A stretch of 37,021 nucleotides of DNA from Candidatus Edwardsiibacteriota bacterium (GTDB lineage Bacteria; Edwardsbacteria; AC1; EtOH8), in assembly GCA_025453955.1 (NCBI GenBank), contig JALOPJ010000013.1, forward strand, positions 1 through 37,021. The letters are read 5' to 3'. Shown one piece after another: positions 8,622 through 17,408 of this stretch. How positions within the stretch are numbered: the first letter of the stretch is position 1; the number at the start of each line of letters is the position of its first letter. A model generated the notes under the pieces. It did no database searches, was not told the origin of the DNA, and saw nothing but the letters and a program-made list of their open reading frames with translations. Position numbers and translations under genes: made by a program.

Positions 8622-9292
8622 CGCGCTACCCGGGCGGAAAAGATGTGCTGCGATGCGAACACCCCGGGGTGTCTGCGGCGCCATCGGCGGAACAGCGGCA
8701 GCCACGCCAACCTGCTGCCGGTGGCATCGATGAACACCGGTTCCACCAGCGTGACCGTGAACCCCGCACGCTCCAGCAGCGACCGGCCGGAATCCCGGGT
8801 GAAGAACCGCAGATGGTTGCGGTCAAGGATTCCCCAGTCGGCATACTCCCACCTGCCCCGGAAGAACAGGTCGCGCCGCACCTCCCAGTAGGCGACGTTG
8901 GGCAGTGACACGATCAGCGTCCCCGCGTCCGTCAGCGCCCGCCGGATCCTGTCCAGGGCGACCTCCGGCCGCCGCAGGTGTTCCAGCACGTCGGCCGCGA
9001 TCACGGCGTCAAACTTGCGGGGCAGTCTCTCCCAGACGCCGGCGTCCTCCGCGTCGCCCTCCAACATCAGATCGTAATGCGCACCGGCTTCACGCGCCAG
9101 CCGGCCGTCGAGTTCGATGCCGGCGAGGTAGCTGGCGCCATGGCGCCGCCGCAGGTGTTCGCCGATGTACCCGTTGGCGCACCCGACATCCAGCACCGCA
9201 GCGGCGCCGGCCGCCAAGTCGGCGATCCGCAGCCGGGAGCCTGCGGCGCGTTCGTCCATCGTTCCCCGGTAATCCGTCGTCGCGGTGGTCAT
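8618..9292 (-). CDS. Class I SAM-dependent methyltransferase
   Basis: This 224-residue enzyme starts MTTATTDYRGTMDERAAG, and the ATG shares one base with the upstream stop (TGATG). Motif I is AVLDVGCANGYIGEHL, the SAM-binding glycine loop. It is followed by LAGIELDGRLAREA with the acidic residue that binds the ribose, and FDAVIAADVLEHLRRPEVAL (motif post-I and II). The later GTLIVSLPNVAYWEVRRDLF belongs to the Methyltransf_11/23 type. A start at MDERAAG, 36 bases in, is also possible. It probably methylates a sugar or a lipid-linked glycan intermediate, as the cluster setting suggests. The target is not known. Confidence 0.88.
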   Translation of the reverse strand: MTTATTDYRGTMDERAAGSRLRIADLAAGAAAVLDVGCANGYIGEHLRRRHGASYLAGIELDGRLAREAGAHYDLMLEGDAEDAGVWERLPRKFDAVIAADVLEHLRRPEVALDRIRRALTDAGTLIVSLPNVAYWEVRRDLFFRGRWEYADWGILDRNHLRFFTRDSGRSLLERAGFTVTLVEPVFIDATGSRLAWLPLFRRWRRRHPGVFASQHIFSARVAR

Positions 9293-11577
9293 CACCGTTC
9301 CCCGATCGTCCGCAGCAGCGAGCTGTCCTCGTAGGTCCGGATGCCCCACAGGCGGAAGTAGGCGCGGGCCAACCCGTTGACGGCGTCGCCGACCGCGCCG
9401 CCCTTGTTGACCAGCCTGCTGGTCATCAGGGCGTACATCTGCCGGTGCGGGATGACGCGCTCCGATTGCAGGCGCCGCCGCTGGCGGACGATCCATGGCA
9501 GATTTCCGATCAGCCAGCCGTAGGCGCCGAAATGGTTGGCCCACTCCCGCCGCCGGAACACGGCCAGCCGCACCAGGGCCTTGATCGTGTTCCATGACTC
9601 CAGTGCGATTGCCAGCGGCAAGACGGCCGCCAATCCGCGCCGGGAATGGAACAGCATCAGGTTCAGCAGGCGGTTCTTGGAGCTGTGCAGGATCACCAGC
9701 GGGAACAGCTTCCCCGCCGTCACGCCGCCCTTGTGCTGCACCACCGAGCTCCGCACCAGCACGGTCTTGTACCCCAGCAGCAGGGCGCGGCGGCAGAGGT
9801 AGGTGTCCTCGAAGTACGCGAAGTACTCGTCCAGGAACGGCAGGCCCAGCAGGTCGCGGCGGAAGATCAGGCCGCAGCCCGACACGCCGAGCACCTTGGC
9901 GCCGCCGGGATCGCGGTAGACGTTGTCGATGGTCATCCCCAGCAAGTTGGGGGCGCCGGCCGTCCGCTGCCGGCCGACGTCGACGTTCTCGTTGTAGACC
10001 ATCGAGCCCGCCACGGCCGTGGTGGGGTGCCGCACCAGCTCGTCCACCAGTTCGCCCAGCCAGTCGCCCGGCACCGTGGTGTCGTTGTTCAGCAGGGCCA
10101 CCAGCTGCCCGGCGCAGTGGCGCACCCCCAGGTTGTTGCCGCCGGCGAAGCCCAGGTTGCATTCGCTGCGGACCAGCCGCACCTCCGGGAACTCCCGCGC
10201 CAGCAGTTCGGCCGTCCCGTCGGCGGAGCCGTTGTCCACGACGACGGTCTCGAAGTTGCCGTACCGCTGCCTGCGCAGCGACGGCAGGCAGTCGCGCAGC
10301 AGGTGGGCCCCGTTGTAGGAGACGATCACCACCGACACCAGCGGGCGCGGTTCGCGGGCGATCCGCGCCTCCCGCCCGGCGATGCCGGTCCAGCGGGCGA
10401 TCTCGGCGTGCCAGCGCTCGACCACCCCGTCCCAGCCGTAGCCGGCCCGGTAGAACGCACGGGCGCTGGCCGACACCGCCGCTGCGGCCGCGTCGTCGCC
10501 GGCCAGCCGGACCACGGCATCGGCGAAGGACCGGGCATCGTCCGCCACGACCATCTCGCGCCCCGGGGTGGCCAGGATCCCCTCGTTGGCGATGGTGGTC
10601 GCCACCACCGGCAGGCCCCGGGCCATCGCCGCCAATACCTTGATCTTGATGCCGCTGCCGCTCAGCATCGGGCAGATCATCAGGCGCGCCCGGTCGAGGT
10701 AGGGTTCGATCGACGGCACGTACCCGGTGACGGCGATCGCCGGGTCGGCCGCCGCGGCCGCCAGCAGCTCCGGGGCGGGATCGAGCCCGACGATCGTCAG
10801 CCGGGCCCGCGGCACCCCGGCCTTGACCCGCGGCCAGCAGCGGTCGATGAACCAGCGGACGCCCTCGACGTTGGGCAGGTGCGCCATGTGGCCGACGAAG
10901 ATGATCTCCGCGCCGGGCCGCGGCGCCGCCGCGCCGGTGCCGCCGCCGTCGTCGATCGGGCTGCCGAGCGGGACCACCGCGATCCTGGCGTCGCCGCGGC
11001 TGATGTGGTCGCGGTCCCTGGGCGACACCACCATGGCCCCGTCGTAGCGCCGCAGCAGCCGCCGCTCGTGGCGCCCCGTCTTGAAGGCCTCCCAGCGCTT
11101 CAGCCAGCGCGCCACGCCCCGGGCGGCGGCGGCCTCGCGGCCGATCGCCAGCGAGAAGGCGTCGATCAGGTCGATCACCTTCCAGGTCTCGTCGAACCGC
11201 TCGAAGTAGGGGGCCATGATGATCTGCGACACGTAGACCAGGTCGAACTCCTCGCGCTCGGTGATGGCCTCCAGCTTGCGCCGGGTGCGGTCGTCGATGT
11301 TGAGGTACGAGGCGTAGTCCAGCCGCGAGCAGAAGCGCGGGCCGACCTGCTGCAGCCACGACAGCTCGGGCGTGTCGCTCACCACCTGGGTCACCACCTG
11401 CCGGCACAGCGGCCGCAGGTTCGCGGCCAGGGCGTCGTCCTCCGGCTTCTCGATGTTGGAGAACAGGTGGATCTCGTGCCGGGCCGACAGCCGCCGGATC
11501 AGCTCGTAGTTGCGCAGCCGGTCGCCGCCGTTGTAGGGCGGCCAGGGCAGGCGGGGCGTGACGAACAGGATCTTCAC
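9292..11577 (-). CDS. Two-domain glycosyltransferase: GT4 joined to GT2
   Basis: This 761-residue protein joins two transferases. Residues 1-400 are GT-B: MKILFVTPRLPWPPYNGGDR, then SPRDRDHIS, then IIFVGHMAHLPNVEGVRWF, and PMLSGSGIKIKVLAAMARGL, which carries the donor site. This half resembles the sugar transferases seen in PEP-CTERM/exopolysaccharide clusters. From about residue 412, PLVSVVIVSYNGAHLLRDCL opens a GT2 domain, with VVVDNGSADGTAELL near 446 and LLNNDTTVPGDW near 496 as the DXD-like site. The last 100 residues hold a hydrophobic segment near RGLAAVLPLAIALESW and a basic tail. It starts at a GTG overlapping the upstream stop as GTGA. The two domains may add successive sugars in one step; that is inferred. 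Confidence 0.9.
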   Translation of the reverse strand: MKILFVTPRLPWPPYNGGDRLRNYELIRRLSARHEIHLFSNIEKPEDDALAANLRPLCRQVVTQVVSDTPELSWLQQVGPRFCSRLDYASYLNIDDRTRRKLEAITEREEFDLVYVSQIIMAPYFERFDETWKVIDLIDAFSLAIGREAAAARGVARWLKRWEAFKTGRHERRLLRRYDGAMVVSPRDRDHISRGDARIAVVPLGSPIDDGGGTGAAAPRPGAEIIFVGHMAHLPNVEGVRWFIDRCWPRVKAGVPRARLTIVGLDPAPELLAAAAADPAIAVTGYVPSIEPYLDRARLMICPMLSGSGIKIKVLAAMARGLPVVATTIANEGILATPGREMVVADDARSFADAVVRLAGDDAAAAAVSASARAFYRAGYGWDGVVERWHAEIARWTGIAGREARIAREPRPLVSVVIVSYNGAHLLRDCLPSLRRQRYGNFETVVVDNGSADGTAELLAREFPEVRLVRSECNLGFAGGNNLGVRHCAGQLVALLNNDTTVPGDWLGELVDELVRHPTTAVAGSMVYNENVDVGRQRTAGAPNLLGMTIDNVYRDPGGAKVLGVSGCGLIFRRDLLGLPFLDEYFAYFEDTYLCRRALLLGYKTVLVRSSVVQHKGGVTAGKLFPLVILHSSKNRLLNLMLFHSRRGLAAVLPLAIALESWNTIKALVRLAVFRRREWANHFGAYGWLIGNLPWIVRQRRRLQSERVIPHRQMYALMTSRLVNKGGAVGDAVNGLARAYFRLWGIRTYEDSSLLRTIGER

Positions 11578-12239
11578 TGCTTGCGGCCCACAATGTAGAC
11601 GGCGCCGGCAGCATGCTCGAACTGGTCGAGGGATCGCCCGATGAACAAGCGGCGCACGCGGCGCACCAGTGCATCGACCGGTGTTTGCCGGCCCCGGGTG
11701 TCGGGATCATCTCCCGCTGCGATGACGTCGAAACCTGACCGCTCCATCATCTTGCGCAGCAAAGCCAACGGATACGGCCGGACATGGGTCGTATCCAGCC
11801 AGAATGCCTCGTTCATCACCTGCCGGGCGATGCAGTTCGGCGTGATCACAATAAGCGCACCGCCGGGTTTGAGCGCAGCGTGCGACAATGCGATCAATTG
11901 TTCCGCATCGCCGGGGCACATGTGTTCTATCACATGGCTGGCGAAAATACCGTCGAATAGGCCTGACTTGTCAGCAAGATACTGCAGGGCGTTCGCGCAA
12001 GCGACATCACAACCGACACGCGTACCCGAGCGTCGGGAACGGTCCGGGTCGAGGTCCAAACCGTAAGGCCGGAACCCATGCGACTGCAGCAGTTCCAGGA
12101 ATAATCCCAGCCCGCAGCCGAGATCCAGCACCGCGCCGCCCGGGGCGAAGTATCGCAGGTACTTCTCCTGGATCCGCCGTAGCGCCGCCTCCGGCGTACC
12201 GAAGGCTTCGATGTTGTCAAACCGCCTTGAGCGTGCCAT
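11574..12239 (-). CDS. Class I SAM-dependent methyltransferase
   Basis: This 221-residue enzyme starts at the ATG at 12239 (MARSRRFDNIEAFG), inside the end of the flippase gene; a longer frame adds 40 residues with no conserved features. Motif I is VLDLGCGLGLFLELL, then GLDLDPDRSRRSG with the acidic SAM-ribose ligand, and FDGIFASHVIEHMCPGDAEQ. ALKPGGALIVITPN completes the Methyltransf_11-like core. The C-terminus has LDTTHVRPYPLALLRKMMER, a typical segment for methyltransferases of this kind. The Shine-Dalgarno is weak (AAAAAG), so translation probably depends on coupling to the flippase. It overlaps the GT4-GT2 fusion as GTGA. Its target within the glycan is unknown. Confidence 0.86.
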   Translation of the reverse strand: MARSRRFDNIEAFGTPEAALRRIQEKYLRYFAPGGAVLDLGCGLGLFLELLQSHGFRPYGLDLDPDRSRRSGTRVGCDVACANALQYLADKSGLFDGIFASHVIEHMCPGDAEQLIALSHAALKPGGALIVITPNCIARQVMNEAFWLDTTHVRPYPLALLRKMMERSGFDVIAAGDDPDTRGRQTPVDALVRRVRRLFIGRSLDQFEHAAGAVYIVGRKQ

Positions 12240-13686
12240 CTTTTTGACGGTGCATGAACGTTCGCAACAACCTTGTTTCGTCCGCCGACAGCGGGCGCAA
12301 CATCCAAAGGATCGAGCAATACGACCCGATGCCAGCCGGGATCGTCCACCAGAAACCAACGTAGCGCATTACCGGATACATAACAACCGCCATGACCAGA
12401 CAGGCTAGCGCCGGCTTTGCCAGGCAGGAAACGGGATCGAACACCGCGTAGATGCTGTCCCGGAGCCAGCGCCGATACTGGAACCAACAAAAGTAATGGG
12501 TAACGACCATGGTGACGGCGGCGCCGAGCGCGCCCCAGACGGAGATCAGGACGATGTTCCCGATGGCGTTAAATAGCGTGTTGAAAGCGGCGATCTTGGC
12601 CACGGCCGTTTCCTGGTTGCGCGCCGTGGAAATGGCTCCCATGGCGCTGGTGACGAAAATCGCCGGCAACGCCCAGCACAGGATCCGAAACACGTCGGCT
12701 GATGAATGGTACTCGGCCCCGTACAACTTGGCGATCACGTCCGTGGCCATCAACGCCCCCCCGACCGCCAGCGGCAGGCTGATGAACAGCAGTCCCTTGA
12801 TGAGGCTGGCCGCAGCCCGGGCGCTCGCCATTTCCGATCCCTGTCCGTATAACACGGAAAACCTTGGGTAGACGGCGCCGGCCACCGCGCCCGGGAGAAA
12901 GATCAAGCCCGTCACCAGCGCCAGCGCTGCGTTGTACGTGCCGACCGATGCCGCCCCTTTCAGCTTGTACAGCAGTACCGAATCGATTCGCACGTAGAAG
13001 ACCATCATCAGGTTGGCCACGGCGAACGGGAATCCCGCCACGATGACGCGTTGCCAGCGCCCCCGCATCCCGCCCAGCCGGGCGGCCATCTGCCGCCGGT
13101 ACCGGGCAGCGGCCGCGGCCGCGAACATGATGGCGCGGGCGACCAGCGCGACGACGCCGTACCAGATGAAGAACAGCCGCAGGTCCGCGCCCCCGCGCAG
13201 CACCACCGCGCCCACCGCCACGCCCAGCAGGTTGCCCGCCGTCTGCAGCAGGCTCTGGAACCCCATCTCCTCGAACGCGGCGAACAGCATGAAGAACCCG
13301 TTGGACAGGTTGGCGATGCCCTGCCCCACCAGCCCCCACACCAGCAATTCGGCCACCAGCGGGTCCTTGACGAGGACCGGCGCCAGCGCGGCGGTCAGCG
13401 CCACCTCGGCCGCCAGGATCAGCAGCTTGAGCGCGGTGATGTCCAGCACGTACTGGCCGGCCAGCCCGCGGGCCCGCGCCACCTCGCGCACCAGGATGTT
13501 GCTGAAGCCCAGGTCCAGCGGGATCGACAGGAACGTCAGCGCCGCCAGCACGAAGCTGTAGCGGCCGAAATCCACCTGGCCCAGCGTCCGCGCCACGTAG
13601 GCGAAGAAGAACAGGAAGATCACCTTCTCGGCCAGGCTGGCCAGGGTCAGGAACAGCGTGTTCCTGATGATCAGCCGGCCGCTCAC
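12217..13686 (-). CDS. Polysaccharide flippase (Wzx/MATE-like)
   Basis: This 489-residue membrane protein fits the flippases that move undecaprenyl-linked repeat units across the inner membrane. The start is the GTG at 13686, overlapping the upstream stop as GTGA, and gives VSGRLIIRNTLFLTLASLAE; a longer reading frame begins further upstream but that extension is only the shadow of the previous gene. It has about 12-14 hydrophobic segments. The early ARTLGQVDFGRYSFVLAA is the usual Polysacc_synt (PF01943-type) feature, and the pattern VARARGLAGQYVLDITALK follows. It lies between a DUF2079 protein and a methyltransferase. It is the only clear flippase in the window. The export role is inferred from family and context. 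Confidence 0.88.
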   Translation of the reverse strand: MSGRLIIRNTLFLTLASLAEKVIFLFFFAYVARTLGQVDFGRYSFVLAALTFLSIPLDLGFSNILVREVARARGLAGQYVLDITALKLLILAAEVALTAALAPVLVKDPLVAELLVWGLVGQGIANLSNGFFMLFAAFEEMGFQSLLQTAGNLLGVAVGAVVLRGGADLRLFFIWYGVVALVARAIMFAAAAAARYRRQMAARLGGMRGRWQRVIVAGFPFAVANLMMVFYVRIDSVLLYKLKGAASVGTYNAALALVTGLIFLPGAVAGAVYPRFSVLYGQGSEMASARAAASLIKGLLFISLPLAVGGALMATDVIAKLYGAEYHSSADVFRILCWALPAIFVTSAMGAISTARNQETAVAKIAAFNTLFNAIGNIVLISVWGALGAAVTMVVTHYFCWFQYRRWLRDSIYAVFDPVSCLAKPALACLVMAVVMYPVMRYVGFWWTIPAGIGSYCSILWMLRPLSADETRLLRTFMHRQKDGTLKAV

Positions 13687-15698
13687 CGCGCGACACCGCC
13701 CCGGGGCCAGACCTTCAGCCGCGCCAGGATGCGCTGGTCCGACCACGGCATGATCTCCGCCGTTTCCGTGACGATCGGCGCCTCGGGGATGGTGGACGTC
13801 ACCATGACGATGCTGTCGGGCGCTTGATCGGTCCTGATCTGATAGGTCTCCATATAGCCGTGCCCGCGCTTCCAGCCGGCGGTCCGGCGCAGCAGATACG
13901 ACGGCCAATGCACGGCCTTGATGCACCTCGTCCCGTAATACAGCTCGTCGATCATGATCAGGTCCGGCACGGTGTCATGCACGGCCCATTCGGCCGTGAC
14001 GGAAAGCACGCCCTGGCCCTGCCGCAAGGCATATTGAATGAGCTCCGGGCCGTTTCCGGGCCGCACCGTCAGCGGGCCGCCCCGTTTCAAATCGTGCTCT
14101 CTGACGTCGCCGGCCAGCCCCTGCGGCTTCCTGTCCAGCAGCAGCACGCCGTCTCTCAGGTCGCGGACCGCCCAGGCCGTGTCGGCCAGCAATCGCGCCA
14201 GCGTTTCGCGCTCGCGCGCCCGGGAGAAGTTGGGCAAGGGGAACCGCTCCAGCAGGTCGACGCACACCACGTCGACGCGTGAACTGGCGACGGGATCAAA
14301 ACGGCCGGCATCCGTCCCGACGAATGTGATCCAGGGAGACGGGAACATGTAGCAGTCGCGACGGTGCGTCAGGTGCGGGCAGATCTCGGCCGAAGCGGAC
14401 ACCGGGACTGACGATGGGATGCGCGCGATCATGCTGTCGGTGATGGCGTCGTGCCGGGTGACCCGGTACTGGTGGAGCTGGCCGTGGTAGTACCAGTCGC
14501 TCGTTTTCCAGAACCGCAGCGCCAGCGGCGACCCGCCCCAGAAGAACGTGCAGGACACCGAGGCGGCGAGCACCCCGGCCGACATCCCGCGGCGGACCCG
14601 GGCCGGGGACAACGACGTGCGCCGGCCGAGCAATCCCGACAGCCGTCCCCATCCGGCGATCGCCGCGTACGCCAGGAACGGGACCAGCACCGCGTTATGG
14701 TGGTTGTGCAGGTCGAACGTCCCCTGTCCCGTCATCAGACCGCCGAGGATCGGAATGAGCGGCAGCAGCAGCCAACCGGACAGCACCGGCAGCAATCCCA
14801 TCGGCAGCAGCAACAGCACGAGCGTGCCCAGGTTCCTGACCGACAGCACCCGGGCGATCATCGCCGGCACGTCGCCGTAGATCAGGTCCGTATATTCCAG
14901 GTACAGCCCGTCGCGCATCCTGAAGTGGGGTATGACCCAGAACTGGGCGGCGGCGAACCAGATGATCCCGGCGATCAGGACCGCGACGCCCTGTTTGCGC
15001 TGCCCGGTCAATGCCATCGCCAGGCCCAGCCCGGCCGCGGCCAGCGAGACGTACTCCTTGCAGGCCAGCGCCAGCAGCAGGGACGCCGCGAACAGCGGCC
15101 AGCGCCGGCGCTCCATGAAATGCAGCGCCCACAGCAGGAAACCGGCCGCCAGGGCGTCGCCGTGGAACTCGAACAGGTTGGCGAACTGCAGCGCCGGATG
15201 CAGCAGGTACGCGCCCAGCAGGGCGATCCCGGCGCCGCCTGAGCCCAGCCGGCGCCGCGCCATCAGGTACAGCGGGATCCCGCCTGACGCGATCACCGCC
15301 GTCTGCAGCACCAGCAGCATCCTGGCGTCGTCCCAGATCCGGTACAGCGGCGCGATCAGGAAATACACCGGCTCGAAATGGATGCCCAGCCGGCTGACGC
15401 GCTGGCCGGTCTCGTAGAAGGTGAAATCCAGCGGCCGCCCGTCCAGCACGCCCCGGATCGCCTGGTCCATGTGACCCAGGTCGACCATCCCCATGTTGTA
15501 GGCGGCGTAGGAGCAAAGCGGCAGCACGGTGAACACAGCCGCATATCCCGCGATCAGCGCCCCGGCTACCCACGGCCAGCGTTTCGCCGCCTGCGGGTCG
15601 CCCGGCCCGGCCCGGCGCGAGGCGAGCAGGAACGCGGCGACGGCCGCTCCCGCGACCAGCGACACGCCCAGCAGATTGTCAATGAGCGCGTGGCCCAT
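13683..15698 (-). CDS. DUF2079 membrane protein, possible GT-C glycosyltransferase
   Basis: This 671-residue protein has a large membrane part (about 10 or more helices, residues 1-400) and a soluble C-terminal half. The N-terminal loop reads NMGMVDLGHMDQAIRGVLDG, then FTFYETGQRVSRLGIHFEP, which is the DUF2079 signature as I know it. The acidic residues early in the first large loop recall GT-C enzymes that use polyprenyl-phosphate sugars. The C-terminal part, from about residue 420, contains the sequence ASAEICPHLTHRRDCYMFP and seems periplasmic. The gene follows a methyltransferase and overlaps it by 20 bases. Whether it transfers a sugar is unknown; the presence of a DPM1/GtrB-like gene in the same operon makes that plausible. 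Confidence 0.82.
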   Translation of the reverse strand: MGHALIDNLLGVSLVAGAAVAAFLLASRRAGPGDPQAAKRWPWVAGALIAGYAAVFTVLPLCSYAAYNMGMVDLGHMDQAIRGVLDGRPLDFTFYETGQRVSRLGIHFEPVYFLIAPLYRIWDDARMLLVLQTAVIASGGIPLYLMARRRLGSGGAGIALLGAYLLHPALQFANLFEFHGDALAAGFLLWALHFMERRRWPLFAASLLLALACKEYVSLAAAGLGLAMALTGQRKQGVAVLIAGIIWFAAAQFWVIPHFRMRDGLYLEYTDLIYGDVPAMIARVLSVRNLGTLVLLLLPMGLLPVLSGWLLLPLIPILGGLMTGQGTFDLHNHHNAVLVPFLAYAAIAGWGRLSGLLGRRTSLSPARVRRGMSAGVLAASVSCTFFWGGSPLALRFWKTSDWYYHGQLHQYRVTRHDAITDSMIARIPSSVPVSASAEICPHLTHRRDCYMFPSPWITFVGTDAGRFDPVASSRVDVVCVDLLERFPLPNFSRARERETLARLLADTAWAVRDLRDGVLLLDRKPQGLAGDVREHDLKRGGPLTVRPGNGPELIQYALRQGQGVLSVTAEWAVHDTVPDLIMIDELYYGTRCIKAVHWPSYLLRRTAGWKRGHGYMETYQIRTDQAPDSIVMVTSTIPEAPIVTETAEIMPWSDQRILARLKVWPRGGVAR

Positions 15699-16491
15699 TG
15701 CGACTCTTCTTCATGGCGGTCACCATCAGGCCGCCGGCTTCACGGTCATCCGGCAACAGGCGGTCCAGCCAAGCCAGCGCGAACAATGGCGGGAACGAGG
15801 CCACGGCCAGCGCCGGCCAGCGCAGCAGCATCCGGTTGGCACGCCACGCCAAGCGCCCCGGCCCCTTGAAGTACTGCCGGTGCCGGACCACGTCGAGCCC
15901 GGCCGCGTCCAGCAGCTGGCGCAACGCCTCCGGCGTGTACCCGTCGCGCTTGTGGTCGAAATCTGCGGCCACCGAGGACGAGAACCGGCTCGCCGCCGGG
16001 ACGGTGATCAGCAGGCGGCCGCCATCGCCCAGGGCAGCCGCCAGGGACATGATCGCCGCGCCATCGTCCGCGATGTGCTCGAGCACGTCCGAACAGATGA
16101 TGAGATCATGGCCGTTCCCCAGCCTCGCCGTCGTCAGGTCGGCCCGCAGCAGCGCATGGGGGACACCCAGCGCCGACAGCACTGCGTCCGCCTGGTCCAG
16201 TTTTTCCTGCTGCAGGTCGATCCCCGCCAGGTCGGCGCCGGGGAAGACCCGCGCCAGCTCCGCCAGGTACAGCCCCGGCCCGCAGCCGGCGTCGAGGATC
16301 CGGCGCGGCGGTGGCGCGCATCGGGCAGCTTCTTGCATGATGAGCGCCGCCCGGATCCGCAACCCCAGGTGCGGCACGCCGATCGCGCGCAACGCCATCC
16401 GCGCCGGCCATGAGCCGATCACCGCCGTCCGGCCGTCGGCCGTCGACAGGACTGCGCGGGAGCGCTTCGCCAGCACCGATCCGAACGGCAT
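15679..16491 (-). CDS. Class I SAM-dependent methyltransferase
   Basis: This 270-residue enzyme starts at MPFGSVLAKRSRAVL (ATG at 16491), sharing one base with the upstream stop (TGATG). A longer frame in the same phase is only the shadow of the upstream gene. Motif I is RILDAGCGPGLYLAELA, then LAGIDLQQEKLDQAD with the acidic residue, and DLIICSDVLEHIADDGAAIM. GGRLLITVPAASRF is followed by FDHKRDGYTPEALRQLL, a sequence common in methyltransferases of polysaccharide clusters. A hydrophobic C-terminal stretch (ALAVASFPPLFALAWLDRLL) suggests membrane association. The gene overlaps the next one by 20 bases. The acceptor is unknown. Confidence 0.86.
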   Translation of the reverse strand: MPFGSVLAKRSRAVLSTADGRTAVIGSWPARMALRAIGVPHLGLRIRAALIMQEAARCAPPPRRILDAGCGPGLYLAELARVFPGADLAGIDLQQEKLDQADAVLSALGVPHALLRADLTTARLGNGHDLIICSDVLEHIADDGAAIMSLAAALGDGGRLLITVPAASRFSSSVAADFDHKRDGYTPEALRQLLDAAGLDVVRHRQYFKGPGRLAWRANRMLLRWPALAVASFPPLFALAWLDRLLPDDREAGGLMVTAMKKSRNGPRAH

Positions 16492-17408
16492 CAGCGCGAC
16501 CCCCGCCGGCTGATCGCCGGCACCGCGGCGCCGGCCAGCTCGCAGGCCATCCACATGACCCGAGACACCAAAGAGACAGCCAGCCCGGCCGTCAACGGGA
16601 CGACCGGCGTCAGCAAAACCACCAGGGCGCCCTCGCGGACGCCCAGTCCGCCGGGGACCACGAAACTGATCAATCCCAGCAGCCATGAAAAAACGAACGC
16701 CGGCATCGCCGCCGCCGCGGCGGACCAGGACAGGCCCGTCATCCCCTTCACCAGCAGCATGCCGGACAGCCCGTACACGGCCCACGCCGCGACGTACATC
16801 GCTGCCAGCGCCAGGATGCGCCCGAACGCGAGGTCGATCGCGACCGGGTCCCGCCGCAGCAGCCGCAGCGCCCGGTTCAGCCCCCAGGTCATCAGTTTCG
16901 GATGCAGCGCGGGCACCGTCAACGCGGCCAGCAGCGGCAGCCACAGCGCCAGGGAGCCGTGGACCAGCCGGCGGGCGAACAGCAGCTCCAGCGCCGCCGT
17001 CGCCGCCAGGTTGGTGACGACCAGCAGGACCAGTTCGACGTACGTCGCCGCCAGGGCGATCGCGCCCCGCAGACCCCGGCGCTGCGACAGGAAGATCCGC
17101 CCGATGATGGTCATCACCCGGCCCGGCACGTACTTCCCCAGTTGCGAGACGAACCAGATCTCGAAGGTGTCCCGGCGGGCCGGCCGCTCGCCCATCGACC
17201 GCACGGTCCGGTGCCAGGCGTCCCACAACAGCACGAAATAGAGTCCCAGTGCGGCCAGCGCCGCCAGGCACAGCGGCCAGTCCACGGTCGCCAGCATGCC
17301 GGAGAGGGCGGGCCGCTGCCGCGCGACCAGAGCCGCCATCGCGGCCAGCGCCGCCAGGAAGAACGCCGCCGTCCACAGCGCGGCGCGGTTGAATGACCTT
17401 ACTTCCAT
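16491..17408 (-). CDS. UPF0104 / lysylphosphatidylglycerol synthase-type membrane protein
   Basis: This 305-residue integral membrane protein is read from the ATG at 17408 (MEVRSFNRAALW); a longer frame upstream is shadow. It has about eight helices. EIWFVSQLGKYVPGRVMTII is the family's conserved N-terminal loop, and SFVVPGGLGVREGALVVLLT carries the conserved PGGLGVRE motif. This corresponds to the membrane (LPG_synthase_TM) portion without the catalytic MprF-type domain. Family members are often found in glycan operons. A flippase-like or lipid-binding role has been suggested for relatives, but the function here is not shown. It overlaps the upstream methyltransferase by 10 bases and the next methyltransferase by one. 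Confidence 0.85.
   Translation of the reverse strand: MEVRSFNRAALWTAAFFLAALAAMAALVARQRPALSGMLATVDWPLCLAALAALGLYFVLLWDAWHRTVRSMGERPARRDTFEIWFVSQLGKYVPGRVMTIIGRIFLSQRRGLRGAIALAATYVELVLLVVTNLAATAALELLFARRLVHGSLALWLPLLAALTVPALHPKLMTWGLNRALRLLRRDPVAIDLAFGRILALAAMYVAAWAVYGLSGMLLVKGMTGLSWSAAAAAMPAFVFSWLLGLISFVVPGGLGVREGALVVLLTPVVPLTAGLAVSLVSRVMWMACELAGAAVPAISRRGSR

Noticed and set aside
9646-11598. A 650-codon open frame on the plus strand opposite the GT4-GT2 fusion, and similar long plus-strand frames at 515-2170, 3920-5461 and 20734-22491
   Set aside because: They are antisense to genes with clear motifs, and their translations are compositionally odd (rich in Arg, Pro, Gln, His) with no recognisable domain. 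High GC content produces such frames by chance.
9293-11710. A minus-strand frame upstream of, and continuous with, the methyltransferase at 8618-9292
   Set aside because: The upstream part is a different frame of the GT4-GT2 fusion and has no conserved motifs. Only the last 224 codons are the methyltransferase.
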